From Valencia hispanica (Eukaryota > Chordata > Actinopteri > Cyprinodontiformes > Valenciidae): a stretch of DNA of 64,000 nt. Numbering within the stretch: position 1 is the stretch's first letter; the number at the start of each line of letters is the position of its first letter. The position numbers and the translations under genes were made by a program. The notes under the pieces are model-generated. The model was not told the origin of the DNA. It ran no database searches and saw nothing but the letters and a program-made list of their open reading frames with translations. Of the stretch, positions 10,501 to 19,439 are shown piece by piece. The DNA lies in the NCBI GenBank assembly GCA_963556495.2, contig OY747712.1, forward strand, positions 19,134,735 to 19,198,734, written 5' to 3'.

Positions 10501-13500
10501 TCGATGCAGGCACTGCCGGTGCTGCTGAGGCAGAGGGAGACAGGAGGAGTCCAGTCTCTGAGTGGTAATGCTAACATAGGCTAACGTTGAAAACAGTATG
10601 TTAGCTATGCATTTATGCAATTATCACATTATTATCACTGATAATAATGGTAACCTAAAAAAGGCAATCCAACTCCAAACTCGCCACAGGGCGAGTGTGT
10701 CTGAGAGATGGTTTTAAACCCAAACCCACAGGGCGTGTCTGTGAGACCATGCCTGTGACGTAAAGAGTGGAAAAGATGTACCGCTCTCCGCCAATCACAA
10801 AATTAAAATGCAGTAGCCACACTTCAACCCTAAGAGGGCAGCACTAAGACATTTCTAGAACTAAACAAGTTTACATGAAAATGTAAAAAAAATTCACAGA
10901 AACTGAAAGATTGCATTGGTAAAGACCCATTTATACAGTTTAGAAGCAAAGAAAAGTTGTTTTGGGGTTTAGTTACTCTTTAAGCTAATTTACACCAAAT
11001 CATAATCTACACAATTAACAGAAATAGAAACTTGAAACTATTCTGCGCTTAATAAGTCAATAAAATCTATGAGTTTCATTTTCTCAGTTGAATTGCTAAA
11101 ATAAATTGTAGTAAATAATGTAGTAAGTAAATAATAAAAAAATTCAAGTACCTGTGAACAATGGTCTCTTTTAATGCATACCTCTTTGACATGCAGGAAG
11201 TCTTTGGCCTCAAAGGTGACAGCTTGGCCTGGTACAGGGACGTTGTCGTCGTCAGCTGGCATGTAAGAGAAGTTGCAACGTACTGCAAATGCCACAGGCT
11301 TGTACTGAGGACACAAAACAGGTGTTACAGTTATTGAAATCCTCTTTAAACCAACCTGACCAGACTGTATAAACTGTCAGTTTCACTCTCGTATAGTTGT
11401 ATATTAATAATAATATTTGTTATATTCCCACTATGACAAATGAGTATGTCCTCTGTGAACACAAGTCCGTTGTATCTTCATCTTTGCTACAGGGTAGCCA
11501 CTGTATGCTCTTCCCTGACTGAAAAACCTGTTGTTGATGTAGTCCTATATGAGTCAAATGTCAGTGGCATAATTATCAAGCTGCTAATTACTTTGCTTTG
11601 GAAAGATGAGGCTTTAAGGCCATCAAAGGTTAAAAGCTGAGGAGGTTTTCCATGTTAATTACACAGCACCGGTGGGAGCACATTAAGTCTGTAGGGGATG
11701 ATCTGTTTCAATATTCAACAGGACATTTAAGCAGGAGCTGTTTAACTGGGAAAGACAGGCCCACATTAAAGTCGGCTGTGAGATATTTATAATGATCTAG
11801 TATATGTATGTTCAGCTGTTCGTATGAAAATCTGAAGAAAGTGATAATCGTATTCCAATATTATGAAAGTTTGATATATTTTCAAAATGCTTATTTTGAA
11901 AAGTCACAACTTTCTTTTCTGCAATAAAATCAGTAAATATTCCCAAGAAATTCATAAGAAAATCAACATTGTTGAGAGAATGGAATTGACAGATGTAAAT
12001 AGAGGAAGTAAATACACCCTTTTCAACTTGAAACGCTATGCACCTCCATAAAAATAACTACTTTTAATACAGCAAATATTTAGCTGATTATTCACATAAG
12101 ACAACAGTTTGCAAAGTCAATTCAGTTCCTTAAAGTTAGAGATAGATTATTTTAGTTTTTTTTGTGGGTGAATTATTAAAATTTATGAAAGACAAAGACA
12201 AACTTCATGGTCACATTCCTTTTAAAACATCTCTACTTAGCAAATAAAAAGAGAAACATAACTTTTTTATAATCCTTGTTTATTGTTTTCATTTAAATAG
12301 TAAATTGAGTTTATACTGCACTTTTCTAGTTATATTAATCGCTCAAGGTCTTTTATACTATAGAACAACAATCACCCAGCTACATTCACATTCATACACA
12401 GAATCAGAAGGCAACCTAGAGTTAAGTTCCTCACCCAGGGGATCATCAACAGGTGAAAAGAGAAAGTTGAAATCGAACCCTAAATTTCCAGATAACAAAA
12501 CAACTACTCTCCCCACTGAGTCACAGTTACCCCTGACCTTCAAATAACTTTCTTTTACCTTGGCTTTTGTTCTAAAAACAAAGAATAAAAAGTAATTAAT
12601 AATGCTGTATCCACATTGTAGCTTTTAATTAGTCCTGTCAAGAGATTAAAACAACTTTGAGATGAATTAATTATGATCTGTAATCAATCTAATTAATCTT
12701 TTTTAAATCACACGTTATAATTGCTGAGAAAAATCTTGAGGTATTTTCATTTAAATTCATCATATTATTGTGGCAGAACAAATATATATTAAAAACAAAG
12801 TTCCATTATGAACTCTGCTGTTTTTAACAGACTTGAACAGATGCAGTCCTATCCATTTACATTTCTCTGTTGTTGAGACTAGTCCCAGTGCTGACTGCAA
12901 CTTCGGTTTTGAGCATCCGTGACAGCATTCTGGACTCAGTGGGGTAAATATCTGCTCTGATTTAGCCCAGCTGGACCTGGATGGGCGGGTGGAGTTGCTG
13001 CATACTGACTTGCTGCCTGCTGTGACCGCTCTGAGACAGAGAGCAGTTCACGGCACCACCGCTGCTCAGTGAGAGTAACAAGGCTACGTGCTTCACCCAA
13101 AAGTCTCCAATGACCCCAGAAAGAATTGCTAGATTTGTTGCTAGTCACCTTTTTGAAGAAGGATCGCTAGAGGAGGTCTAAAAACTCACAACGTATAGCG
13201 ACAAAGTCGCTAAATTGGCAACATTGTCTGCATCTCACCGCACCTCCTCACTCCCCTTGGCTTCCGCTAAAACTTAAGTGTCACTTCATGATAAGCAGGC
13301 CTAATGACAGGCAATCGATGTCCACTTCAGGGTGTGGTTAACCCCCAACTCAAACAAAAGAAGCCCAAAGCATAAAAATTGATTTTATTTGAGGGCAAAT
13401 CGCATGCAGAAACATTAAAATCAAAGATTTAATATTAGATTAAGGTGATTAAAAAACATAGCGCTTTAAATATGGCTGTAATTAATTAATCGCAAGTAAT

Positions 13501-14071
13501 GCGATAATTTGAAACCACTACTTTTAATCCAAGGCTACATTTCTTAAATAAGATGCACATTTATCTTTCCCGTTTTTAAAAGTGCCAAAGACAAATGGGC
13601 CTCTGTGTTCCAATCTCTTTATATCCCAGATAAACAGGAAATCATAGATAACAAATTAAAAGTTTCCCATCAAAATATACATTTTTAAATGCTCCAGTTA
13701 TGTTTATTTTAAGAACAACCGTTATATGTGCCAGTAAGTGGGAAAAAAGTACATTTATATAAAAAGTTTTTTTTGTTTTTTTTCCCACATCTTTACCGTG
13801 ATTGTCAGTAAGTACTGTACATAGGCCACTTTATGACAGAATTGTTCAAAAATCCTTCAGTAAAATAAGGTGATTTGAATTGTATTACGAATTGTTACCA
13901 TTTAATATTCTCTTCTTGGATCTAATAATATCTTTATGGACAGTTTTTTTCTGTAAAAGGAGTCTGCATGGCAGGATTGAAGAAATTTATGCAACAACTC
14001 AATACCTTAGCCTTTTCCAGCTGCACCTGGGCGTTTCTTTCCTCAACGATATCCGAGTCCTGACGCTCTCC
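4439..14071 (-). CDS. cacnb: Voltage-gated calcium channel beta subunit (CACNB family), partial, eight exons
   Basis: Cytoplasmic auxiliary subunit that binds the alpha-1 interaction domain and controls trafficking and gating of high-voltage-activated calcium channels. Exons on minus: 14071-14006, 11304-11182, 8230-8091, 7821-7760, 7667-7642, 6950-6870, 4716-4658 and 4548-4439 (66, 123, 140, 62, 26, 81, 59 and 110 nt). Their phases join into one open frame of 222 codons. Order: end of the N-terminal helix ('AQVQLEKAK'), SH3 domain ('[13 protein letters not shown]', '[10 protein letters not shown]', 'NNDWWIGR'), variable HOOK, then guanylate-kinase-like domain ('[20 protein letters not shown]', '[20 protein letters not shown]', '[14 protein letters not shown]'). 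The sequence departs from mammalian beta1-beta4 at several SH3 and HOOK positions, so I do not assign a paralogue. The rest of the GK domain lies off the left edge; exons upstream of 14071 were not found. Family identity is very secure. Confidence 0.93.
4658..4716 (-). CDS. cacnb: cacnb exon: start of guanylate-kinase domain, 59 nt
   Basis: Encodes '[19 protein letters not shown]' plus two bases of an arginine codon. Acceptor CCAG at 4718-4717 and donor GTAAGG at 4657-4652 are canonical. This is the most conserved stretch of the family and carries no lesion. Confidence 0.93.
4980..6290. repeat. Dispersed repeat of unknown class, copy A
   Basis: From about 5380 to 6250 this region parallels 17280-18350: shared 'tgtctgggcagata', a short CT tract, two 'gccgaagctaat'-like modules, 'gttgatgtattttcttaa' versus 'gttgatatattttcttaa', and a closing 'attaaattattgatcat'. 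It is an old dispersed element whose class I cannot name. The start is uncertain because copy B is less similar there. It sits in the channel-gene intron between the 59-nt and 81-nt exons. The short frames within it are not convincing genes. Confidence 0.55.
6530..6849 (+). repeat. Old L2-type LINE 3' UTR fragment
   Basis: Degenerate match to the 3' UTR of the LINE at 22575-25487. It ends with 'cagatgacatttgttgcgaatt' and an 'actgaattgaatc' tail, equivalent to the (ATTGA)n tail there. It lies antisense to the host gene, about 20 bp from the 81-nt channel exon. Confidence 0.7.
6870..6950 (-). CDS. cacnb: cacnb exon: HOOK to guanylate-kinase junction, 81 nt
   Basis: Encodes '[20 protein letters not shown]' and onward to 'PSLKGLE', in phase at both ends. 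The acceptor TACAG is at 6955-6951 and the donor GTGAGT at 6869-6864. The usual 'PPYDVVPSMRP' of vertebrate family members reads '[11 protein letters not shown]' here. LINE fragments lie close on both sides. Confidence 0.93.
6990..7113 (+). repeat. L2-type LINE internal fragment
   Basis: Near-identical over about 90 bp to 22884-22976, the endonuclease-RT linker of the LINE there ('ctagaggattcctatttaac', 'gacaagctagaacagcata'). It comes from a different part of the LINE than the 3' UTR piece at 6530-6849, and in the wrong order, so it is a separate event. Confidence 0.75.
7114..7640. other. Channel-gene intron, no recognised feature
   Basis: AT-rich intronic sequence between the 81-nt and 26-nt exons. 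Nothing coding or structured was recognised apart from the LINE fragment that ends at 7113. Confidence 0.4.
7642..7667 (-). CDS. cacnb: cacnb microexon in HOOK linker, 26 nt (predicted)
   Basis: A donor GTAAGT follows 7642, and a pyrimidine-rich tract ending GAGCAG precedes 7667. The 26 nt encode 'NQQVKKKP' in the one phase that links the 62-nt exon to the 81-nt exon. An acceptor three bases upstream would also keep the frame. The basic, poorly conserved content suits the HOOK region, which is alternatively spliced in this family. Assigned from splice sites and phase, not from conservation. Confidence 0.7.
7760..7821 (-). CDS. cacnb: cacnb exon in HOOK linker, 62 nt (predicted)
   Basis: Acceptor TTTTAG at 7826-7822 side and donor GTCAGT at 7759-7754 bound 62 nt encoding '[20 protein letters not shown]'. 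It enters at phase 2 and leaves at phase 1, exactly filling the frame between the 140-nt SH3 exon and the 26-nt exon. Skipping this or the 26-nt exon alone would shift the frame. Confidence 0.78.
7885..7925. repeat. (CATC)n simple repeat with Rex3-like tail relic
   Basis: About six CATC units followed by 'ccattttttctattcc'. Antisense, this resembles the (GATG)n tail of the Rex3 copy that ends near 36655. Probably the remains of an inserted retroelement tail. Confidence 0.5.
8091..8230 (-). CDS. cacnb: cacnb exon: end of SH3 domain and start of HOOK, 140 nt
   Basis: Encodes '[20 protein letters not shown]' and onward through '[10 protein letters not shown]' into a basic stretch '[14 protein letters not shown]'. 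Acceptor GGCAG at 8235-8231 and donor GTATGT at 8090-8085. The tandem tryptophans and the 'FVPSPV' strand are SH3 hallmarks of the beta subunits. 'RPVKEDGV' replaces the usual 'RLVKEGCE', a divergence worth noting. Confidence 0.93.
8550..8805 (-). pseudogene. Tc1-like transposase relic, C-terminal part
   Basis: Minus-strand codons before 8805 give '[17 protein letters not shown]', equivalent to the 'PDLNPIENLW' block around the last catalytic acid of Tc1-like transposases, followed by stops. The upstream half of the same gene resumes at 9683-9918, so a later insertion splits it. Confidence 0.65.
8811..9682. mobile_element. Non-autonomous DNA element inserted in a Tc1 relic
   Basis: Ends are inverted: 'aggagctgtatgtaaga' at the left and the complement of 'ggagccgtatgtaaga' at the right. 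It lies exactly between the two halves of a Tc1-like transposase relic. A convincing target duplication was not found; TTAA occurs on the left only. The frames within (8991-9179, 9346-9654) look like chance. Confidence 0.6.
9683..9918 (-). pseudogene. Tc1-like transposase relic, central part
   Basis: The minus frame reads '[16 protein letters not shown]', then '[14 protein letters not shown]', matching the middle catalytic block ('FQQDxAxxHT') of Tc1-like transposases. The Asp is preserved but the usual proline-threonine context is altered. It is cut at 9683 by the neighbouring element. Confidence 0.7.
10056..10979 (+). mobile_element. TTAA-flanked non-autonomous DNA transposon with internal hairpin, copy 1
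   Basis: Flanked on both sides by TTAA (10052-10055, 10980-10983). Imperfect terminal inverted repeats: 'agtggaactgaacccc' and, inverted, 'agagtaactaaacccc'. TTAA duplication is typical of piggyBac and Kolobok elements. The centre, about 10280-10600, folds back on itself: 'attagcctatgttagcatta' is answered by its near-complement about 270 bp later. A second copy lies inverted at 55373-56304. Confidence 0.8.
11182..11304 (-). CDS. cacnb: cacnb exon: SH3 domain, 123 nt
   Basis: Encodes 41 residues from '[14 protein letters not shown]' to '[10 protein letters not shown]'. Acceptor CCTCAG at 11310-11305, donor GTATGC at 11181-11176. The usual family sequence is '[13 protein letters not shown]', so the SH3 strand is clear. 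The variable loop '[13 protein letters not shown]' most resembles the beta2/beta4 style. Confidence 0.94.
11305..12329. other. Channel-gene intron, no recognised feature
   Basis: AT-rich intronic DNA with short chance frames only (for example 11440-11640). No repeat ends were recognised. Confidence 0.4.
12330..12545 (+). repeat. Degenerate teleost dispersed repeat
   Basis: Order of motifs (tatagaac..., 'cattcacattcatacaca', 'ggcaacctagagttaagt', then 'gaaatcgaaccct' and 'cccactgagtcac') follows a very abundant fish repeat recognised from general knowledge. Heavily diverged; the class is not certain. The frame it contains is not a gene. Confidence 0.5.
12620..13520. repeat. Degenerate DNA-element-like repeat with ATTAATC-rich ends
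   Basis: Begins 'tagtcctgtcaagagattaaa' and ends in ATTAATCGC-rich sequence near 13500 that is partly the inverse of the start. This is the pattern of a common hAT-type fish MITE. An inner stretch at 13120-13220 ('gcgacaaagtcgctaaa') resembles 35640-35720. Boundaries are approximate. Confidence 0.4.
13530..14005. other. Channel-gene intron, nothing recognised
   Basis: AT-rich intron just downstream of the first placed channel exon. A frame starting at 13880 reads through the exon on the wrong strand and is not a gene. Confidence 0.4.
14006..14071 (-). CDS. cacnb: cacnb exon: N-terminal helix preceding SH3, 66 nt
   Basis: Encodes '[20 protein letters not shown]' plus AK, bounded by TTTGTAG and GTATTG. 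It aligns with the end of the family's charged helix ('REAERQAQAQLEKAK') immediately before 'KPVAFAV'. The N-terminal half is quite different from the conserved 'SLEEDREA' of mammalian forms, so the exon start could be questioned; the phase agrees. Confidence 0.82.
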
Positions 14072-15486
14072 CTACAAACAGAATATTATGACAATGTTAG
14101 GAGGAACATGAGGGGTTACGTCAAATCCTTTAAAAAAATGTCATACACTGCCATTAAAATACACAGACATTACTGTAATATGTTAATTAATATTTTTTCA
14201 TACTGTTAACGCAACATCTGAATGCACACGACTTTGTCACCAAAGTGAATTGAAGTTTCGATCTATCTTTAACCAATTCAACTCCTCATGCCTAATTTCA
14301 TTTATATGATTACACTGAATGTACTTGTTTGTAAATGCAAGGCAACACAGAAGAAAATTACAAGTACGTATCTGATTACAATGCTAAGCGAAGAAATGCA
14401 GGTGCGTCAAAAATGAACCTGAAATGTAAAAAAAAAAACAAATTAAACAGCAAATGAAGCCAACTACAACAAAACTGAAAACCTTAAAATTCAAAATTTT
14501 AGAAGAAGAAAAAGGATGTCAACACCAAATCTAACAGAATCAGGATGACTCCAAAACACAGAAGTTGCAGATGCTGTCACCATGTGTGCAAGGCACATAC
14601 GAAATCAAAATCCCTATTTCACTCAAATTAACGATGACAACGAAAAGATATGTGACAATTTTTGTCATTATGTGGGGGTTCAGACACTCAGTACTGTTTG
14701 GAGTTTGGTAAGTGCAGAGCTACTTGGTACTTGTGTTAATTTCTAGCGCTACACCAAAATAAAGGGTGTGATTTGTTCACCTTGGACAGGTTACTAGAAC
14801 ATTGTATGACAGGTCTGTTTTTTGGGGACTTGGGAAAAGCCCACACAGGCAGTATGAGAACATGCTGCAATTTTAACCTTTATATAACTTTTTTTGTGAG
14901 GCAATAGTAGTAACCATTGTACAGTGTTGCCTGTAAAAAGAATGCTGATTGTCATCACAAAGATGCTATTTATGTTTATCTTCATTTTTTGACAATGAAA
15001 GCAATGGAGAACAATCTACCTATTTAGTACTTAAACTCAGTTAATCTTTATAAAATGTTTTAGAATGATTGAATGCTTCACTGATAAACCTTTGACCTAA
15101 TAAAGTATCCTTAAATCACTTTAAAGTACTCAGCTCAAATTATCCTGAAACTCCTTGACTTTAATTTCTAGCAAGTGTTGCCACAGATTCTCTGCCGGGA
15201 TGCTTGAGTTGATGTGCGATGTGTCCTAGAGATTAGATTGTCCTCTCAAAGACATGGTAATTACTGCCCTCTGTGTCATAGGCAGGGGGGATAGCACTGC
15301 CTCCAGTGTGCACTCAAGATATTCATTTAAATCCTATTGTCACAAATCACCTCCTCCGTTGCAGTCCGACAACCTAGTATGGCGCATTTTAACAAAGCTG
15401 TGTGTCCTTTCGTGTGAGCATAGTTTGGTTTATTCACAAATGACCTATTAAAACCATGAAGTGTGCAAAGTAAAACAACATCTGCT

Positions 15487-15487
<1 letters not shown>
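14072..15487. other. AT-rich sequence, no exon recognised
   Basis: Searched for the upstream channel exon ('SADSYTSRPSDSDVS' type) on minus without success. No repeat termini were recognised. Confidence 0.35.

Positions 15488-15580
<93 letters not shown>
15488..15580. repeat. (TA)n microsatellite, about 93 bp
   Basis: Uninterrupted alternating TA tract. The long Tyr-Ile frame across it is an artefact. Confidence 0.97.
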
Positions 15581-15583
<3 letters not shown>

Positions 15584-15996
15584 CAAACAAAAACAAAACA
15601 CGGTATTATATTAAGGTAGTACAAGCTTAACGTCAAAACTAGAATACATTCCAAAGACTATATATCACTGCTGTCTCTTCTGACACAGTTTATTTCAGCT
15701 GATTCAACAAAGTTTTCACAATTATATGGCAAAAGGTTAACACAATTATTTACTAACAAAGGATTGAACAAGGGATTTTTACTTTTTTAGTCGGGCCCTC
15801 TCAGCAGTTTGCAACCCTATCCATGGGAAATGCTGAGCACATCAAACCTTTATTTACAAGTGGAATGAGCACTTTACATAGAAAATGACTGGTGAGATCC
15901 TTTTGGTTTCAGACAGAAGAGGACCCCTTGTAAAAAATAGCCACAGGTCAAAATTTTACAATACATTAGGCAACTTGGATTGTTTCATTTCAGGTG
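15581..15996. other. Sequence following orphan exon, possible poly(A) signal on minus
   Basis: AT-rich. On minus it contains an AATAAA near 15851 ('ttgtaaataaagg'), about 145 bp past the stop of the candidate exon at 15997-16229. Otherwise nothing was recognised. Confidence 0.35.
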
Positions 15997-16229
15997 TTAA
16001 GCTGGAAAGGTTGTGGCCCTGGCCTGTGTGGCCAGTCCTACTTTAAAGTTTCTGGTAGTCATCCATACGTTACCACTGCTGCTACTGGATTCCTCCATGC
16101 AATACTCAGGACTCAGATGCTCAACCATCACATTAATAATCCAATCATTGAATTGTTGAGCATTTTCAAAACAATCAGGGAGCTCTGAATACCTCCTTAT
16201 CTGTGCATCCATAAGGCTGCTCCAAGACC
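15997..16229 (-). CDS. Unidentified terminal-exon-like frame, 76 codons
   Basis: A clean acceptor (ATTCTTTTCAG) precedes 16229. The exon runs open to a TAA at 15997. The peptide starts 'SWSSLMDAQIRRYSELPDCF', includes a serine run 'EESSSSSGN' and ends 'ATTFPA'. Composition looks coding rather than random, and an AATAAA follows downstream on the same strand. I do not recognise the family. It could be the last exon of a host gene, a gene carried by a mobile element, or chance. No matching upstream exon was found. Confidence 0.35.
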
Positions 16230-16552
16230 CTGAAAAGAATATCAAATTTGGTCCTGGTAAAAAATAACTGAAATTCTTTACTACATAATTGAAGGCCAAT
16301 ATAATGCATCCAGATTAAGTGATTCACTTAATTCATTTCAAATTGTTCTCAGCAGAAACTTCTGCTATAGAGACGACGTCTCACCGGTGAAGATTCTCTT
16401 TTGTTTTGACCCGCTGGACCTGGGAGAAGTCTCATTTCACATTTTCGAATTGCCCACTTCTGTCTTTGCACCCAGCTTGAATTATATCATGAGTGTTGCA
16501 AGACAGTTTGTTACGAGGTCGACCTGCAAGCCGTCCGACCTGCAGTTGGGAC

Positions 16553-17141
16553 TAAGCATGGGCCGGTATGAGATTCTGATGGTATGATAACCGTAGGCAA
16601 AAATATCACAGTTTCACGGTATTATGATTACAGCTCCAAATGGTAGTTACCATATCTGCCAAGGTAACACGCTCATTTCACTAATGTCAGACGCTAACAC
16701 GCTTGTTCATTTCAAGACAGCATTAACTGTAACTTGAATTTAGTTCTCAAGCACTTTTTGCAAGTTGGGCGACCTGCTTATTCCAAGATGTGACCGTCTG
16801 GCTTTTTACGGTGGCCGAAGCAATCCCAAACAGCCGACTTGGTCTGCTTAGAGACAGTGGAAAAAGTTCTGGGGGCTCGCTTCCTTCAGCCATCACAGAG
16901 CCTGCAGAGCAGCCTGTTTGTCACTCACAACAAACGCAGGTGCGCGGGGGGGAGTGGCGCTTTACACTGCAGCTTCACACATTATGAGGGACCTTTACTT
17001 TCTCCCTGATGAGAAGTCACATAAAATAAAATAAAAACGCTTATACCGCAGGAACGGTATGACAGAAAATTTTAGTGGTTTTGAAACCATTACTTTTTCT
17101 TACTGTGGTGTACCTTGAAACCGGTAACTGACCCATGCCTA
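16553..17141. mobile_element. Non-autonomous hAT-type element, 589 bp
   Basis: Short inverted ends 'taagcatgggcc' and, inverted, 'taggcatgggtc'. Flanking 8-mers gttgggac (16545-16552) and gttaggac (17142-17149) differ at one base. The interior has the 'ccggtatgagattctgatgg' and 'ggtaccggt'-like content of a fish hAT MITE. It is inserted within dispersed repeat copy B. Confidence 0.8.
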
Positions 17142-17452
17142 GTTAGGACGCACCGTCCTAAAATCCTGCGCAGGTTTTCTCTTCCTTTTCTTGCTCAACT
17201 ACGGACACATTTTGCTCCCCTCTTCGTGAACTGGACTTCCCTCAAAGCAAAGTAGGACTGAATCGGTTCATTCAACGTAATCTTGTGTCTGGGCAGATAA
17301 ATAGGGAAAATAGAGTTCTTAACGAGTTAGATCTCATTCATTGTCAGTTTAAAGTGTTTTTAAGCGCTACACGTGTTGGCTCATTTAGCGCCGCCGTATA
17401 CATAAGTTTGTGAGCTGTATTATTTACTGGTTTTTATCCTGAGCAGATCCCA

Positions 17453-17651
<199 letters not shown>

Positions 17652-18739
17652 TAGCTGGTCTGCTTGCTGAAAGGTTAACTTCATTGTTCTTAGTCTGTTA
17701 GTTAAAGCTGTGCCCTGCCGCATGCACAGTTCACACCATGTGCTCTGCCCCATTTTAGCCAAAGCTAGTTTTATGGCCCCTTGTTTCCTTACACTCTACG
17801 TGCTGTCCTCCATCTTGGCCCAGAGCTAAGTTTATGACCCTTGGTCCCACAGGCTCTCTTTTACTTGAGCCCCCTGGAGTGATGGCCACCTCCCTTTCTG
17901 AACAAAACCTCACCTCCTCTCCCCTGTGAAAGGGGAGCAGTCTGTTTGTCCCTGATTCCCTTCGTGTTAATTGTCTTGATTAATTTTCAAACAATTTTGG
18001 TTTTCTAGGATCTGTAGTAGTTAGTTGCATGCTTTAGAATATATGGGAATTATTGACGAAATGTTTTGGCTGTAAGGTTGATATATTTTCTTAATAAATT
18101 CCCTTTAGCTTAAAGAGAAGTGGTCTGTGATTACTTAATGCGTAATGCGTACAATTAATTTCCACGGTGTGTGAACTTATCCCTTAAAAAAAAGAGACTG
18201 TATGTCTGGTCTTCTAATACAGAAGTGGTGCACCTACTATTAATAGATTAAACTTGAACTTCATCAATAATTATATTAATATTAAATTATTGATCATGAT
18301 TATTGATGGTTATGTAAACCAGACAAAATTTGCTCACTCTGTGGAGTAACATAAAACATGTAAGCTGCAGTTTAAAACATTATCAAAATAGATAATTTAT
18401 TATCAGTAAAGACACAAAGAGGAACAGTAATTCCCCTGGGACAAAATTATGCCCATTCATGGGTTTTTGTTTATCCATGCCTGGTGTAGACATCTGTTCG
18501 CACAGCACTCACCTCTCCTGCAAGCCAATGTCACCCAGCCAACACCACAAAACAGCCCCACTGAATTAGACATGTCTTTCTTTGGTTTATGGTGCTTAAA
18601 CCATTTATATGCAGTCATAGTTAATAGTTATTAGGTCCTCTTTTATTCCTAGGATTTTAAATAATAATAATGGACTGTGTATACAGGTTATATAGCATTT
18701 AGGAGGGTGTCAGCAGCAGGTACTGTAAATCAGTAGTTC

Positions 18740-18900
18740 CCGACACTGGTCCTCAGGGCCCACTCTCCTGCATGTTTTAGATGTGTCCTCACTCAAGCAC
18801 ACTTGATTCAAATGAATGCATGCCTCTAAGTGCTGCAGAAGACTGTTAATCACCTATTCATTTGAGAAAGGTGTGCAACAATAGGCCCTGAGGACCTCTG
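18740..18900. mobile_element. Short palindromic teleost DNA element
   Basis: Starts 'cactggtcctcagggccca' and ends with the inverse 'ggccctgaggacct'. The interior has 'cacacttgattcaaatgaatg' and its approximate complement 'ttcatttgagaaaggtgtg'. This layout matches an abundant fish foldback MITE known from general experience. Confidence 0.65.
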
Positions 18901-19439
18901 CTGTAAATTAAATGCAATCAATTAACAAATAATCTTATTATTTTTATTTATTTAAACCTGTCCTGTCTGGCAGTGTGGCACTCAGAATTGGTGTCTGAGT
19001 ACCAAGTAGAAGCCCAACAGATTTACTTTCACAAGTGGAGAGCTACAACTTTTGCTATAGTACTTCACTTGATATATATGTGTGATAAATCCTTATTATG
19101 AATTGCTGTGAGTTTTATTTTCTGATGTTATGGACACAGAGACGGAAAATAAAGGGGAAGAAAGAAAGAACATGAAGAAGAGAGGTAGGAAACAAAAAGT
19201 CAAGAGAGAGGGTGAGTTTAAAATACATGAGAGGAAGGGGAAAAAAGAGAACAAAAAAACCTCAAAGTCTGCCTCCATACCCACAGGACGGCAGAGAGAG
19301 GGGAAAAAACAAAACAAAAGCGAAAAAGGAACATTGACAAAACAAACCAAAAATAATGTGAACTAAGAACTACACAACCACACCGCACAAAAATGGATAT
19401 AAAAACAATGCCACTGAAAACTTCAGGGTACTGATTAAT
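18901..19439. other. AT-rich sequence with A/G-rich tract
   Basis: A purine-rich run at 19130-19350 yields Lys/Glu-rich frames on one strand and Phe/Leu/Ser-rich frames on the other. No family motif; treated as low complexity. Confidence 0.4.

Noticed and set aside
15448..15654. Minus frame of alternating Tyr-Ile, looking like a membrane peptide
   Set aside because: It is the (TA)n microsatellite.
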